This document shows, in pieces, positions 35,078 through 43,178 of a DNA stretch of 64,000 bases (positions are counted from its first letter, which is position 1; every line of letters starts with the position of its first letter). The notes beneath the pieces are model-generated. The model saw nothing but the letters and a program-made list of their open reading frames with translations. It was not told the origin of the DNA and made no database searches. Source of the stretch: Myroides sp. WP-1 (GTDB lineage Bacteria > Bacteroidota > Bacteroidia > Flavobacteriales > Flavobacteriaceae); contig NZ_JACHTC010000017.1 in NCBI RefSeq assembly GCF_014145635.1, positions 1 through 64,000 on the forward strand. The letters run 5' to 3'. The position numbers and the translations under genes are program-made.

Positions 35078-35803
35078 CTATTCCAACCGATAAGTATCCA
35101 TAATAGAACGAAAGAGCTCTGCATTGGTAGGTGGGGTTAAAACTACGGCGTTAATCTTTTTGTTTACCATATTTTGTAGCGATGCAAAGGTTTTTCCTCC
35201 CGTAGAAATTAAAGGAAAATTAGGATGTTTTTTCTGTAGATAATCTACAATCTCTTGCGTATTGGTTCCGCCAGTTATATTAAAACACGATACTCCAGCG
35301 CGAATGCGTTCTTCAAAATCAAAATTTAAAGTAGATATACTCGATATGATGGGAATAGTTAGATGCTCCTTTAGTTTTACAATATCTTCATTTTTAAAAG
35401 GTTGATTTACAATAACGGCTGCTGCTCCAGCATTTTGCGCTTCAAGGGCAATTGAAATCGCAAAGTCTCCTTGCGTCATTCCTCCACCAATACCACAAAT
35501 CACAGGTTTATTAGAGAAAGCAATTAGCGTTCTGATAATGCGTAGGGAAGGAGTAAATGGATATACCGCTAGCAAAGCATCTGCGTCGTTATTTTCAATT
35601 AACGCTAGATCTGTGGAGTAAAGTATCGTTTTTATTTTTTTGCCTTGTAGCTCTATTCCTTTACAAGCTTTTGTAATGTGAGCTGGAGTTGGAATTTTAG
35701 CTTTTTCTGTTCCCGTTGATTTCCAAAAGATCAAAATATCCCAAAACCGCCTTTTACGTGGGATGACTGTCCAGATAGAGGTATTGTTTGTTGGTATAGA
35801 CAT
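35078..35803 (-). CDS. TIM-barrel-like protein of unknown function
   Basis: 241 residues. I do not recognise the family with confidence. The pattern of alternating strands and helices suggests a (beta/alpha)8 barrel: KPVICGIGGGMTQGDFAISI, then GAAAVIVNQPF, PIISSISTLNFDFEERI, GVSCFNITGG and FPLISTGGKTFASLQN. The glycine-rich ends of the last two strands look like a phosphate-binding site, as in KDPG aldolase or nicotinate-nucleotide pyrophosphorylase folds. Soluble, no signal peptide. It is alone, convergent with nagB across a repeat-rich gap. Confidence 0.6.
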   Translation of the reverse strand: MSIPTNNTSIWTVIPRKRRFWDILIFWKSTGTEKAKIPTPAHITKACKGIELQGKKIKTILYSTDLALIENNDADALLAVYPFTPSLRIIRTLIAFSNKPVICGIGGGMTQGDFAISIALEAQNAGAAAVIVNQPFKNEDIVKLKEHLTIPIISSISTLNFDFEERIRAGVSCFNITGGTNTQEIVDYLQKKHPNFPLISTGGKTFASLQNMVNKKINAVVLTPPTNAELFRSIMDTYRLE

Positions 35804-36055
35804 GAGATATATCGTTTAAATGTGTACAACAAAGATTAGATTTTCTAGCGCTGTTACGAACTTGGTGTTGTTAATCCAAGCAAAACTGTAATGAACCTTT
35901 AATTTTGTGTAATATTTTACAAGAGGACTTGTCTTTTTCTATAGCTTGTTGGTTTCACAGGATCACACAAAAAATAGTAACAATTTTATTGCATTTAAAT
36001 GCTTTGTTTTTTATAGATTTATCGGACAAATTAACCAATACTTATAATAAATTAA

Positions 36056-37060
36056 ATGAAAAGAATATTTGTAGTATGTGCCCTAGCTGGTTTTCTAGTT
36101 TCGTGTACGAAAAAAACAACAGATTCTAGTGCTATTGAATCCAATACACCAGTGGTTGAACAAAAACAAGAAGAGGTTGTTGAAAATCAAAAAGGACAAA
36201 AGTTTGACATCGAAAGTATTGCAGTATCGGATGCAGATATTGGCGATTTTCCTTATTTTACTTTACCAAGTGGATTAAGACATTTAAACAAACCCTTGCA
36301 AAGAAATTTTGACGTTTGCTTTTTTCCTGTTGATGGTGTTATGACGCCTTTTGAAGGTAAATTGTACAAGGTTAATATCGATTCAGAGCAAGGAGAGCAA
36401 TTTTCTCAACGTTACTTTGAAAAGAGTATGGAGGACTATTTGGAAAGTATCGGTGCGGTAAAAGTCTTTGATGGAGAAATTACAAGAGAAGAATACGAGC
36501 GTTATAATAAACAAGATCCAAATAAAGGAGATGAAGGTGATATTGGTTATGCAGGTCAGCTTATTCGCTTTTATGTTGTTCGTTCAGCTGAGCAAGGCAA
36601 TGTTTATGTTCAATATACCGCAAATAATGCTGGAGCAACTTTGAACATATTACAAGAAGCGGGTTTTAAACAAACGATAACTAAAGTAAAAGCAGAAGAT
36701 ATTGCTAAGGATTTAACTACAAAAGGAAAATCAGTACTTTACATTAATTTTGATGTAGACAAAGCAACCATAAACAAGGAAGCTTTAGCTGTTGTTAGTG
36801 AAATTACAAAGGCACTCAATGCGGAATCGTCTTTACATATCAGTATTGAAGGTCACACAGATAATACGGGAGATAGTCAACACAATAAACAACTCTCTGC
36901 AAAACGTGCTGATGCGGTTAAGGAAACGCTAATTAAACAAGGAATAACTTCAAGCCGTTTAACTTCTACAGGTTATGGTGCGGATAAACCTTTAGTGGAT
37001 AATAATTCAGAAGAAAACAAAGCAAAAAATAGACGTGTAGAATTAATTCGCGTTAAATAG
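36056..37060 (+). CDS. OmpA-family outer-membrane lipoprotein
   Basis: 334 residues. The signal peptide ends in the lipobox LVSC (Cys17), so the protein is probably lipidated. A low-complexity Glu/Gln linker follows to about residue 48. The middle region (DFPYFTLPSGLRHLNK onward) is typical of a Bacteroidota-specific domain before OmpA. The C-terminal 110 residues are an OmpA peptidoglycan-binding domain: INFDVDKATINKEAL, IEGHTDNTGDSQHNKQLSAK, and NRRVELIRVK. It likely links outer membrane and cell wall. It is monocistronic and ends in a bidirectional terminator. Confidence 0.9.
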   Translation: MKRIFVVCALAGFLVSCTKKTTDSSAIESNTPVVEQKQEEVVENQKGQKFDIESIAVSDADIGDFPYFTLPSGLRHLNKPLQRNFDVCFFPVDGVMTPFEGKLYKVNIDSEQGEQFSQRYFEKSMEDYLESIGAVKVFDGEITREEYERYNKQDPNKGDEGDIGYAGQLIRFYVVRSAEQGNVYVQYTANNAGATLNILQEAGFKQTITKVKAEDIAKDLTTKGKSVLYINFDVDKATINKEALAVVSEITKALNAESSLHISIEGHTDNTGDSQHNKQLSAKRADAVKETLIKQGITSSRLTSTGYGADKPLVDNNSEENKAKNRRVELIRVK

Positions 37061-37061
37061 C

Positions 37062-37105
37062 AAAAGCTCTTTTTTACAGTACTGTAAAAAAGAGCTTTTT
37101 TTATT
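37062..37105. terminator. Bidirectional terminator, perfect 38-bp palindrome
   Basis: AAAAGCTCTTTTTTACAGT (37062-37080) is followed directly by its exact reverse complement (37081-37099). It serves the convergent OmpA and TPR genes. Confidence 0.92.
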
Positions 37106-37910
37106 CTGTATAATTGGGAATCGTCCATTTTGCCATATACCAATTGACTTGATACGGATAAGTTTCATAAGGAGAATCTCCTTCGTTGAAGGTATACCCC
37201 TGTTCAAAATTGATTTTTGCTTCCTGCATAAGGTTCTCCGCCTGTGCGGTATCGCCCTCTACCAAATAACACAATCCTTTGTAATATTTAGCATCCGAAA
37301 ACTGAGGATATTCCAATAAAGCTTTATCAAAGTATAGGCGTGCTTTAGTATAATCTCGTAATTCATAGTATATAATACCCATATAAAAGAGATCTAAGTA
37401 GTGTATCCACGATTCTCCCTGCTTTTGAATCGTGCGATTAAAATCTGCTTGTAAAATTTCATGTGCTTTTGTAAATGCATTGAGTTGCAAATAACTAAGT
37501 GCGATATAAAAAGAATAGGAATGATCACTTTGGTAGTTGTAGCCAAATTCTTTTTGCGCTAATTGCATATCCTCAATAGCACCTTGATAATCCTTCTTGA
37601 AAATACATTTGAGGTATCCTCGTCGACCTAAATACGTTTCTCGATCATACAAAACGGCTTTGTCATAACACGCTAAAGCAAGGTCGTATTTTTTTGTTTT
37701 CCAATAAGGTAAGGCTTTGTTTTGCCACAAAATAGCAAGGGTTGAGTCTTGTGCAAGACCTAAGTCGATCTGATCTTGCCAACCTTGTAAGGTATAGTGA
37801 TATCGGTATGCACCTTGGGTTAAGTATTTTTCAATAATTGCATCTTGTTTTGATTGACTCAAACAAGGTAAACACATTGCGAAGATGAATAGAACAAGTA
37901 AAATTTTCAT
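37101..37910 (-). CDS. Secreted TPR-repeat protein
   Basis: 269 residues from the ATG at 37910; a TTG at 37931 in frame is less likely because MKILLVLFIFAMCLPCLSQ is a complete signal peptide. Four to five tetratricopeptide-like repeats follow, for example WKTKKYDLALACYDKAVLYD, GIIYYELRDYTKARLYFDKA and YYKGLCYLVEGDTAQAENLM. No catalytic domain is visible. Probably a periplasmic interaction protein; partner unknown. It is convergent with the OmpA gene and divergent from the antiporter gene. Confidence 0.75.
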   Translation of the reverse strand: MKILLVLFIFAMCLPCLSQSKQDAIIEKYLTQGAYRYHYTLQGWQDQIDLGLAQDSTLAILWQNKALPYWKTKKYDLALACYDKAVLYDRETYLGRRGYLKCIFKKDYQGAIEDMQLAQKEFGYNYQSDHSYSFYIALSYLQLNAFTKAHEILQADFNRTIQKQGESWIHYLDLFYMGIIYYELRDYTKARLYFDKALLEYPQFSDAKYYKGLCYLVEGDTAQAENLMQEAKINFEQGYTFNEGDSPYETYPYQVNWYMAKWTIPNYTE

Positions 37911-38054
37911 AAATAAGGTGTTGAACGACAACTAAAGTAGCAAAAAAGAAGGGAAGACTTGGTGTGTTTTTTTCTAGATTGTTGAAAGAAAGGGGAAATG
38001 AATTAGAAATTGAAAAAAACACATAGAACCCCCAAGTTGTCTCATTTCACAAAA

Positions 38055-38080
38055 GATAAATTATTTATCCTATGATAAAT
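38055..38080. promoter_or_regulatory. Operator-like palindrome GATAAATTATTTATC plus a half site
   Basis: The 15-bp palindrome at 38055-38069 (GATAAAT-T-ATTTATC) is followed by another GATAAAT at 38074-38080. Both lie about 20-45 bp upstream of the -7 box of the antiporter gene, a typical position for a regulator site. They are framed by C5 (38029-38033) and G5 (38088-38092). Confidence 0.45.
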
Positions 38081-38100
38081 TTAATGTGGGGGAGGCACCG

Positions 38101-38108
38101 TAATTTTG
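38101..38108 (+). promoter_or_regulatory. -7 promoter box (TAATTTTG) for the antiporter operon
   Basis: Exact TAnnTTTG match 33 bp before the ATG. Confidence 0.5.
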
Positions 38109-38141
38109 CCTCGTTATTCTAACCTAAAAGATTGAAAAACA

Positions 38142-39320
38142 ATGACTACTAAAAGATTAGTATTAGCTGAAATTTTTCCAACCAAAACGAGACTTCGACT
38201 AGTAGCGGTGTGGTTGATTGTGATTTTATTCCTAGTTTTTGGACAATGTATCTTGGGTGATTCGTTCACGGGTACAATTGCATTAGGAGTATTTTTAGTT
38301 TTACTCTTTACTATTATTGGAGCAGCATTTGGCGTGGTTAAAGAAGCGGATGAATTGGCACATAAACTAGGTGAGCCTTATGGCACTTTGATTCTGACAT
38401 TATCTATAGTTTCTATCGAGGTAATTTTAATTGCGGCTGTAATGTTAGGCCCAGGAGAGAATCCAACCATCGGAAAAGATTCAATATTTTCAGTGATGAT
38501 GATTATTATGAACTTAGTTATCGGTTTGTGTATTCTACTCGGGGGATTAAAGTTTGGGGAGCAAGAATACAATGCTCAAGGTACTTTATCCTATATGGGA
38601 ATGATTATCATGCTCGGTGGAATAGGTTTGTTATTGCCTAATTTCATTCAAGGAGCCGGTGGAGGACAATTTACAACAACGCAGGCGGTTGTGCTAGCTG
38701 GATTAGTGATTTTGCTCTATGGTTTTTTCTTACTGTTGCAAATGAAGAGATACAAGCATTTGTATATTCAACCGAAGATAGGAAGTATGGAAATCTTATA
38801 TGCACAACGCGATGATGTAAAAGGAAAAGAAGAGACAGATGTAACGAAATCAGAACCAGTAGATAAAAAGGAAATTTGGGTACGTACGTTGATTTTATTA
38901 GGGATGATTTTACCCATTGTCTTGCTTTCTCACAATATGGCTGTAGTAGTAGATTACGGAATTAAAGCGGCAAATTTGCCTCCTTTGTTGGGCGGGGTTT
39001 TGATTGCTATTATTGTATTTACCCCAGAATCAATGACAGCGGTGAAAGCAGCTTTGAATAATGAATTTCAACGCGCAATTAACCTTTGTCACGGTGCATT
39101 TGTATCTACGGTGGGATTAACGATCCCTGCAGTATTAATCATGGGACTTATTACGGGAAAAACTGTCTTATTTGGAATGAACCCTACAGAGATTATTCTC
39201 TTCGTAATCACTTTGCTATTGAGCTTGATGACTTTTATCGGCAAGCGAACTACGCCAATCATGGGAATGATGCATTTAGTACTTTTTGCTGTATTCATGC
39301 TTTTAATTTTTAATCCTTAA
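38142..39320 (+). CDS. Ca2+(Na+)/H+ antiporter, ChaA/CaCA type
   Basis: 392 residues and about eleven membrane helices. The first alpha repeat contains LGEPYGTLILTLSIVSIEVI, with the acidic Glu residues that bind cation in ChaA. The second repeat contains VVDYGIKAANLPPLLGGVLI and FTPESMTAVKAALNNEFQRA. A charged cytoplasmic loop of about 40 residues separates the halves (residues 205-245). ChaA-type exchangers expel Ca2+, Na+ or K+ in exchange for protons and support alkaline or salt stress. The next gene starts 14 bp after the stop, so both are likely on one transcript. Confidence 0.88.
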   Translation: MTTKRLVLAEIFPTKTRLRLVAVWLIVILFLVFGQCILGDSFTGTIALGVFLVLLFTIIGAAFGVVKEADELAHKLGEPYGTLILTLSIVSIEVILIAAVMLGPGENPTIGKDSIFSVMMIIMNLVIGLCILLGGLKFGEQEYNAQGTLSYMGMIIMLGGIGLLLPNFIQGAGGGQFTTTQAVVLAGLVILLYGFFLLLQMKRYKHLYIQPKIGSMEILYAQRDDVKGKEETDVTKSEPVDKKEIWVRTLILLGMILPIVLLSHNMAVVVDYGIKAANLPPLLGGVLIAIIVFTPESMTAVKAALNNEFQRAINLCHGAFVSTVGLTIPAVLIMGLITGKTVLFGMNPTEIILFVITLLLSLMTFIGKRTTPIMGMMHLVLFAVFMLLIFNP

Positions 39321-39334
39321 TATAAAAACGTAAA

Positions 39335-40315
39335 ATGGAACAAAACAAAGGACCCGTTTCACAATTTTTAGCAAGCAATTTTTTACATTTTAATGCTGCA
39401 TCAACTATCGATGCCGCAAAGGGATACGAGGCGCATTTAGCAGCAGGAGGGAAGATGTTGATCTCTTTAGCAGGTGCAATGAGTACGGCCGAGTTAGGTA
39501 TCTCTTTAGCAGAAATGATCCGCCAAGGGAAAGTGGATATCATTAGCTGTACTGGAGCTAATCTAGAGGAGGATATTATGAACTTAGTTGCTCATTCACA
39601 GTACAAGAGAATTCCCAATTACCGAGATTTAACTCCACAAGATGAATTGGACTTATTGGAAAATAAATACAATCGCGTAACAGATACTTGCATTCCTGAA
39701 GAGGAGGCTTTCCGCAAGATCCAACATCACATTGAAAAAATATGGAAAGATGCTCAAGCGCAAGGTAAACGCTATTTTCCACATGAATATATGTATCAAT
39801 TATTGCTTAGTGGAGTTTTGGAACAAGATTATGAAATTGATCCCAAAAACTCGTGGATGTTAGCCGCCGCAGAACGCAATTTACCTATTGTTGTTCCAGG
39901 ATGGGAAGATTCAACGATGGGTAATATTTTCGCCTCGTATATCATCAAAGGAGAACTGCAAGCATCTACCGTAAAAAGCGGTATTGAATACATGGTTTGG
40001 TTAGCTGATTTTTACGAAAAAAATGCAGTAGATCAAGGCATTGGTTTCTTCCAAATAGGAGGAGGAATAGCAGGCGATTTTTCTATGTGTGTAGCTCCAA
40101 TGCTTGTGCAAGATTTAGAGAAAGATCAGGTGCTAAAATGGAGATACTACTGTCAAATCACTGATTCTACAACATCATATGGATCGTATTCAGGTTGTAT
40201 TCCCAATGAAAAAATTACGTGGGGTAAGCTCGATGTCGATACACCAAGTTTTGTGATCGAATCAGATGCTACTATTGTAGCTCCACTAATATTTGCTTGG
40301 ATCTTAGGTAAATAG
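39335..40315 (+). CDS. Deoxyhypusine synthase-like protein
   Basis: 326 residues. The NAD-binding Rossmann-like fold of the deoxyhypusine synthase family is clear: KMLISLAGAMSTAELGISLA, then ISCTGANLEEDIMN, and IGGGIAGDFSMCVAPML. ITWGKLD places Lys298 where the eukaryotic enzyme has the lysine that forms the imine with the butylamine group. Bacteria lack eIF5A; bacterial relatives act in part as homospermidine synthases or have unknown targets. The gene is 14 bp downstream of the cation antiporter, suggesting a shared role in cation or polyamine balance. A terminator follows at 40327. Confidence 0.88.
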   Translation: MEQNKGPVSQFLASNFLHFNAASTIDAAKGYEAHLAAGGKMLISLAGAMSTAELGISLAEMIRQGKVDIISCTGANLEEDIMNLVAHSQYKRIPNYRDLTPQDELDLLENKYNRVTDTCIPEEEAFRKIQHHIEKIWKDAQAQGKRYFPHEYMYQLLLSGVLEQDYEIDPKNSWMLAAAERNLPIVVPGWEDSTMGNIFASYIIKGELQASTVKSGIEYMVWLADFYEKNAVDQGIGFFQIGGGIAGDFSMCVAPMLVQDLEKDQVLKWRYYCQITDSTTSYGSYSGCIPNEKITWGKLDVDTPSFVIESDATIVAPLIFAWILGK

Positions 40316-40326
40316 TTTAATTCTTT

Positions 40327-40367
40327 ACCAGTAGTTTGCCTGTGTTGTCAAGCTACTGGTTTTTTTA
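40327..40367 (+). terminator. Rho-independent terminator after the deoxyhypusine synthase-like gene
   Basis: ACCAGTAGTTTG pairs with CAAGCTACTGGT (one mismatch), then T7. Confidence 0.85.
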
Positions 40368-40457
40368 CATATCGCTTGCTTTTTTTATATCTCCACACTG
40401 TTATATGAATGAAAAAAAAGGGTACATTAGATCTCCACGTAATAGGAGATAGAAATC

Positions 40458-42203
40458 ATGGCTTTAAAGATTTATCCCGAATACCCGCTTGACGAACTAG
40501 AGCAACTCATAATTAATGGCAGTAAGGTGCCGTATGGAGAATTTTTAATTTACGGCGATTTGGTTCAATCACTAGCAGAGAGTGAACACGATTGGTATGT
40601 ATGGTATAGTTTGCGACTACCTTTTCACGATAATACGCGAATTCAACGAGCTAAAGCTGATGCTGAACTCGATTTTATTATCGTTTCTCGCTTTGGTATT
40701 ATCGTTCTAGAAGTTAAGGGAGGAAATGTTTTTGTTGATCAGGGCCGTTTTTGTTTTAAAGATGGTGAACACACCAAATGGTTGCCTCAAAATCCATTTG
40801 AACAAGTTAAAGGATACAAATACACGTTGATGAATAAGGTTTTTCCAAATTTTAAACACGTGCAATTCTGTGAAGCTGTTGCTTTTCCAACAACAAAAAT
40901 AGCAATTGAAAACACGATTTATGACAAGAACTTGATTTATAGTGATTTCACTCGTAAAAATGAGTATCACAATATTGAGAATTTTCTACTTCATATCTAC
41001 AAGTATACGCGTGAAAAACTAGAAAGCGTCCATCCAATTACGTTTAAAAAATTGAAGAAAAACGATTTAAATTATATCGTTAATACCTTTAGTCCCAAAG
41101 TACAAGACACGAATGTATTCGCTTCAAGAAACTCATTTCAATGGTTAAAAGAAAGGAACTTAGACTATCTATATTCCCTAGCAGAGAACCCAAGATTAAT
41201 GATTGAAGGTTCGCCTGGAACAGGAAAAACAACCATGGCAATGGCCTATGCCGAAATGCAGGTTGAACGTCAGGGGATCTATTTGTGTTGGAATTCACTT
41301 TTATGCGTGTACAATCAGCAGCGTTTCAATGAAAAAAATGTTCGAATTGACTGTATTACTTTTAAGCAGTTTATAGCCAAGTATCACCCCAGTGTCCAAG
41401 AAAAGGAAGTATATTACCTCAAGCCTTTAAGTTGTGCCAAGTTAGTACAAGAAACCTTACAGTATTTAGAAGAACAAGAGCAATTGCCTGATTATGACTA
41501 CATGATTATCGATGAAGCACAAGATCTCTTTGATCGAAATTTGGCACTCTTGATTGATAAACTCTGTGGTGATGGGCAAGGATTGTCGCAAGGGAATGTG
41601 ATGTTACTATATGATTTGGATCAAAGTTTTTCTCTTTTTGGTCGAGATGTAACAGAATACGCCTATTTCTTAAAAGATTATTTTACCCATTTCAAGCTGC
41701 ATAAAATAAGAAGAAGTGCTCAAAAATCACAAATTCGTCAAATTGCAGAACACATTCAGGAATCTCCTGAGGAATGGGAAGAAATAACAGATCATCAAAC
41801 AGAATACGACGAAATTGAATTGCGTTCGTTTGAGGACGTTGAAACGTTGAAAGAAGCGATGAAGATTATCATCGACAATATCAATGATCCTAGCTCTTCC
41901 TTACTCGCAGAAGATGTGATTGTATTAGTACAAAGTAAGGTTTGGCAGCGTCGAAACAATGTAGCGGATTTGATTGTTGCATTGGATATGGAAGAATTAA
42001 CCCCAGAGAATTTGACGTTAAAACCCACGCACTTACAGTTTACAACAGCTTTGAAATACAAGGGGTTAGAACGTAAAAATGTTATTCTTATTGTCGACAA
42101 ACCCGATCAGTTTACTCCCTTTGAATGGTATGTTGGTTGCACAAGAGCAATTGATAATTTGAGTATTTGGCAATTACATACCTATCAAGAGCACGAAGAA
42201 TAG
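40458..42203 (+). CDS. NERD nuclease domain - superfamily 1 helicase fusion
   Basis: 581 residues. Residues about 35-160 match the nuclease-related domain (NERD): AELDFIIVSRFGIIVLEVKG supplies Asp72, Glu85 and Lys87, the D...ExK core of restriction-like nucleases. Residues about 235-575 are a UvrD/DUF2075-type helicase: Walker A EGSPGTGKTTMA (250-261), Walker B YMIIDEAQDLFD (DEAQD at 352-356), and motif VI-like FEWYVGCTRAIDNLSIW. Fusions of this sort act as single-gene nucleic-acid immunity enzymes in some bacteria (for example Nhi of staphylococci). Whether this one defends against phage or repairs DNA is not known. No neighbouring defence gene is visible. Confidence 0.83.
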   Translation: MALKIYPEYPLDELEQLIINGSKVPYGEFLIYGDLVQSLAESEHDWYVWYSLRLPFHDNTRIQRAKADAELDFIIVSRFGIIVLEVKGGNVFVDQGRFCFKDGEHTKWLPQNPFEQVKGYKYTLMNKVFPNFKHVQFCEAVAFPTTKIAIENTIYDKNLIYSDFTRKNEYHNIENFLLHIYKYTREKLESVHPITFKKLKKNDLNYIVNTFSPKVQDTNVFASRNSFQWLKERNLDYLYSLAENPRLMIEGSPGTGKTTMAMAYAEMQVERQGIYLCWNSLLCVYNQQRFNEKNVRIDCITFKQFIAKYHPSVQEKEVYYLKPLSCAKLVQETLQYLEEQEQLPDYDYMIIDEAQDLFDRNLALLIDKLCGDGQGLSQGNVMLLYDLDQSFSLFGRDVTEYAYFLKDYFTHFKLHKIRRSAQKSQIRQIAEHIQESPEEWEEITDHQTEYDEIELRSFEDVETLKEAMKIIIDNINDPSSSLLAEDVIVLVQSKVWQRRNNVADLIVALDMEELTPENLTLKPTHLQFTTALKYKGLERKNVILIVDKPDQFTPFEWYVGCTRAIDNLSIWQLHTYQEHEE

Positions 42204-42222
42204 TTTAGTAAAGAAAATAAAG

Positions 42223-42230
42223 TATTTTTG
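42223..42230 (+). promoter_or_regulatory. -7 promoter box (TATTTTTG) for the FKBP gene
   Basis: Exact TAnnTTTG match 22 bp before the ATG. Confidence 0.5.
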
Positions 42231-42252
42231 TTGTTCCATTAAATACAAACGC

Positions 42253-42690
42253 ATGAGTGTAGCTGAACTATTAAAAAAGAAAAGAGAACTGTTGGAAAAT
42301 ACCAATAAAGAAGAAGGAGCTGCTTTTTTAGCCCAGTTTATTCAAAGAGACGGAGTTGTCGTATTACCTTGTGGGATTGCTTATGAGATCATAGTACAAG
42401 GACAAGGGGAGACAGCAACGATAGAAGATACAGTACTTTGCCACTATACGGGAACTAACGTAAAAGGAGAGATATTTGATAGCTCAGTACAACGGGGTAC
42501 TCCAAGTGCATTTAAGTTAAAAAAGCTAATCAAAGCCTATCAAGAAGTAGTGCCTCTAATGCCCATGGGAACCAAGTTTACAATGGTTACACCTCCAGAA
42601 TTTGCTTATCGAGAAGAACATATTAGCAAAGAAATTGGCCCATATAGCACGTTGATGTTTGAGATAGAACTCTTTGAAATAGTAAAATAA
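42253..42690 (+). CDS. FKBP-type peptidyl-prolyl cis-trans isomerase
   Basis: 145 residues, no signal peptide, so cytoplasmic. The FKBP domain covers residues about 40-145: DTVLCHYTGTNVKGEIFDSS, then PSAFKLKKLIKAYQEVVPLM, and GPYSTLMFEIELFEI. Compared with the usual VIKGWxEGLxxM core, Trp is replaced by Tyr and the Gly-Ile around the tyrosine motif differs (PEFAYREEHI instead of PxxLAYG). It may therefore be a weak isomerase or a chaperone-like member. The N-terminal 35 residues are charged and probably helical. Confidence 0.85.
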   Translation: MSVAELLKKKRELLENTNKEEGAAFLAQFIQRDGVVVLPCGIAYEIIVQGQGETATIEDTVLCHYTGTNVKGEIFDSSVQRGTPSAFKLKKLIKAYQEVVPLMPMGTKFTMVTPPEFAYREEHISKEIGPYSTLMFEIELFEIVK

Positions 42691-42709
42691 AATCTGTCAA
42701 TGATAAAAT

Positions 42710-42731
42710 AACCACGGTAAGTGGTTTTTTT
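42710..42731. terminator. Weak bidirectional terminator between the FKBP and VF530-like genes
   Basis: AACCAC / GTGGTT with a five-base loop and T7 on the plus strand. Confidence 0.5.
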
Positions 42732-42966
42732 ATTGTGATTTTTTAGCTTTTTGACGGAGAACATACAGATATAAAAGCTCCGTTTTTTCTCTCGCCCAAG
42801 GTGTTTTTCTCAAAAATTTCAAAGAAGAATTAATACTGGGATCATGTGTAAAACAACGAATGTTAATCTGTTTCCCCAACCCTTCAAAGCCTTGGTAATA
42901 ATCAACCAATTCTTCTAGTATTTCTGCTAATTTTTTGCCGTGTAAAGGATCTTTGGACGTCTGCAT
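42730..42966 (-). CDS. VF530-family (DUF2132) small DNA-binding protein
   Basis: 78 residues from the ATG at 42966. A longer frame starts at 42984, but the -7 box at 42982-42989 overlaps that start. DPLHGKKLAEILEELVDYYQ, INIRCFTHDPSINSSLKFLR and KTPWAREKTELLYLYVL match the VF530 family, whose Vibrio member has a double-stranded DNA-binding structure. The cellular task is not established. It is convergent with the FKBP gene. Confidence 0.85.
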   Translation of the reverse strand: MQTSKDPLHGKKLAEILEELVDYYQGFEGLGKQINIRCFTHDPSINSSLKFLRKTPWAREKTELLYLYVLRQKAKKSQ

Positions 42967-42981
42967 GGAATTTGTTTTGAA

Positions 42982-42989
42982 CAAAGATA
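42982..42989 (-). promoter_or_regulatory. -7 promoter box (TATCTTTG, minus strand)
   Basis: Exact TAnnTTTG match 15 bp upstream of the VF530-like ATG. Confidence 0.5.
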
Positions 42990-43130
42990 TGTTTTTTTAT
43001 GCGATTGATGGTTGTGAGAGGGTGAGAGGATTGTTTAAAAGAATGAAACCTCTTTCTATGGAAATCACCCGATCATTGATATCTAACACACGAATGAGCT
43101 TTACAAGCAAACAATATTGAGCTTTTTAAG

Positions 43131-43162
43131 CAAATCTAAAAAAGATCTATTCTTTAGATTTG
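43131..43162. promoter_or_regulatory. Inverted repeat CAAATCTAAA / TTTAGATTTG covering a -7 box
   Basis: CAAATCTAAA (43131-43140) and TTTAGATTTG (43153-43162) are exact reverse complements around 12 bp that contain AGATCT. The right arm includes TAGATTTG (43155-43162), a TAnnTTTG promoter match 16 bp before the hydrolase ATG. Confidence 0.55.
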
Positions 43163-43178
43163 TTGAAAATTAATTCAA

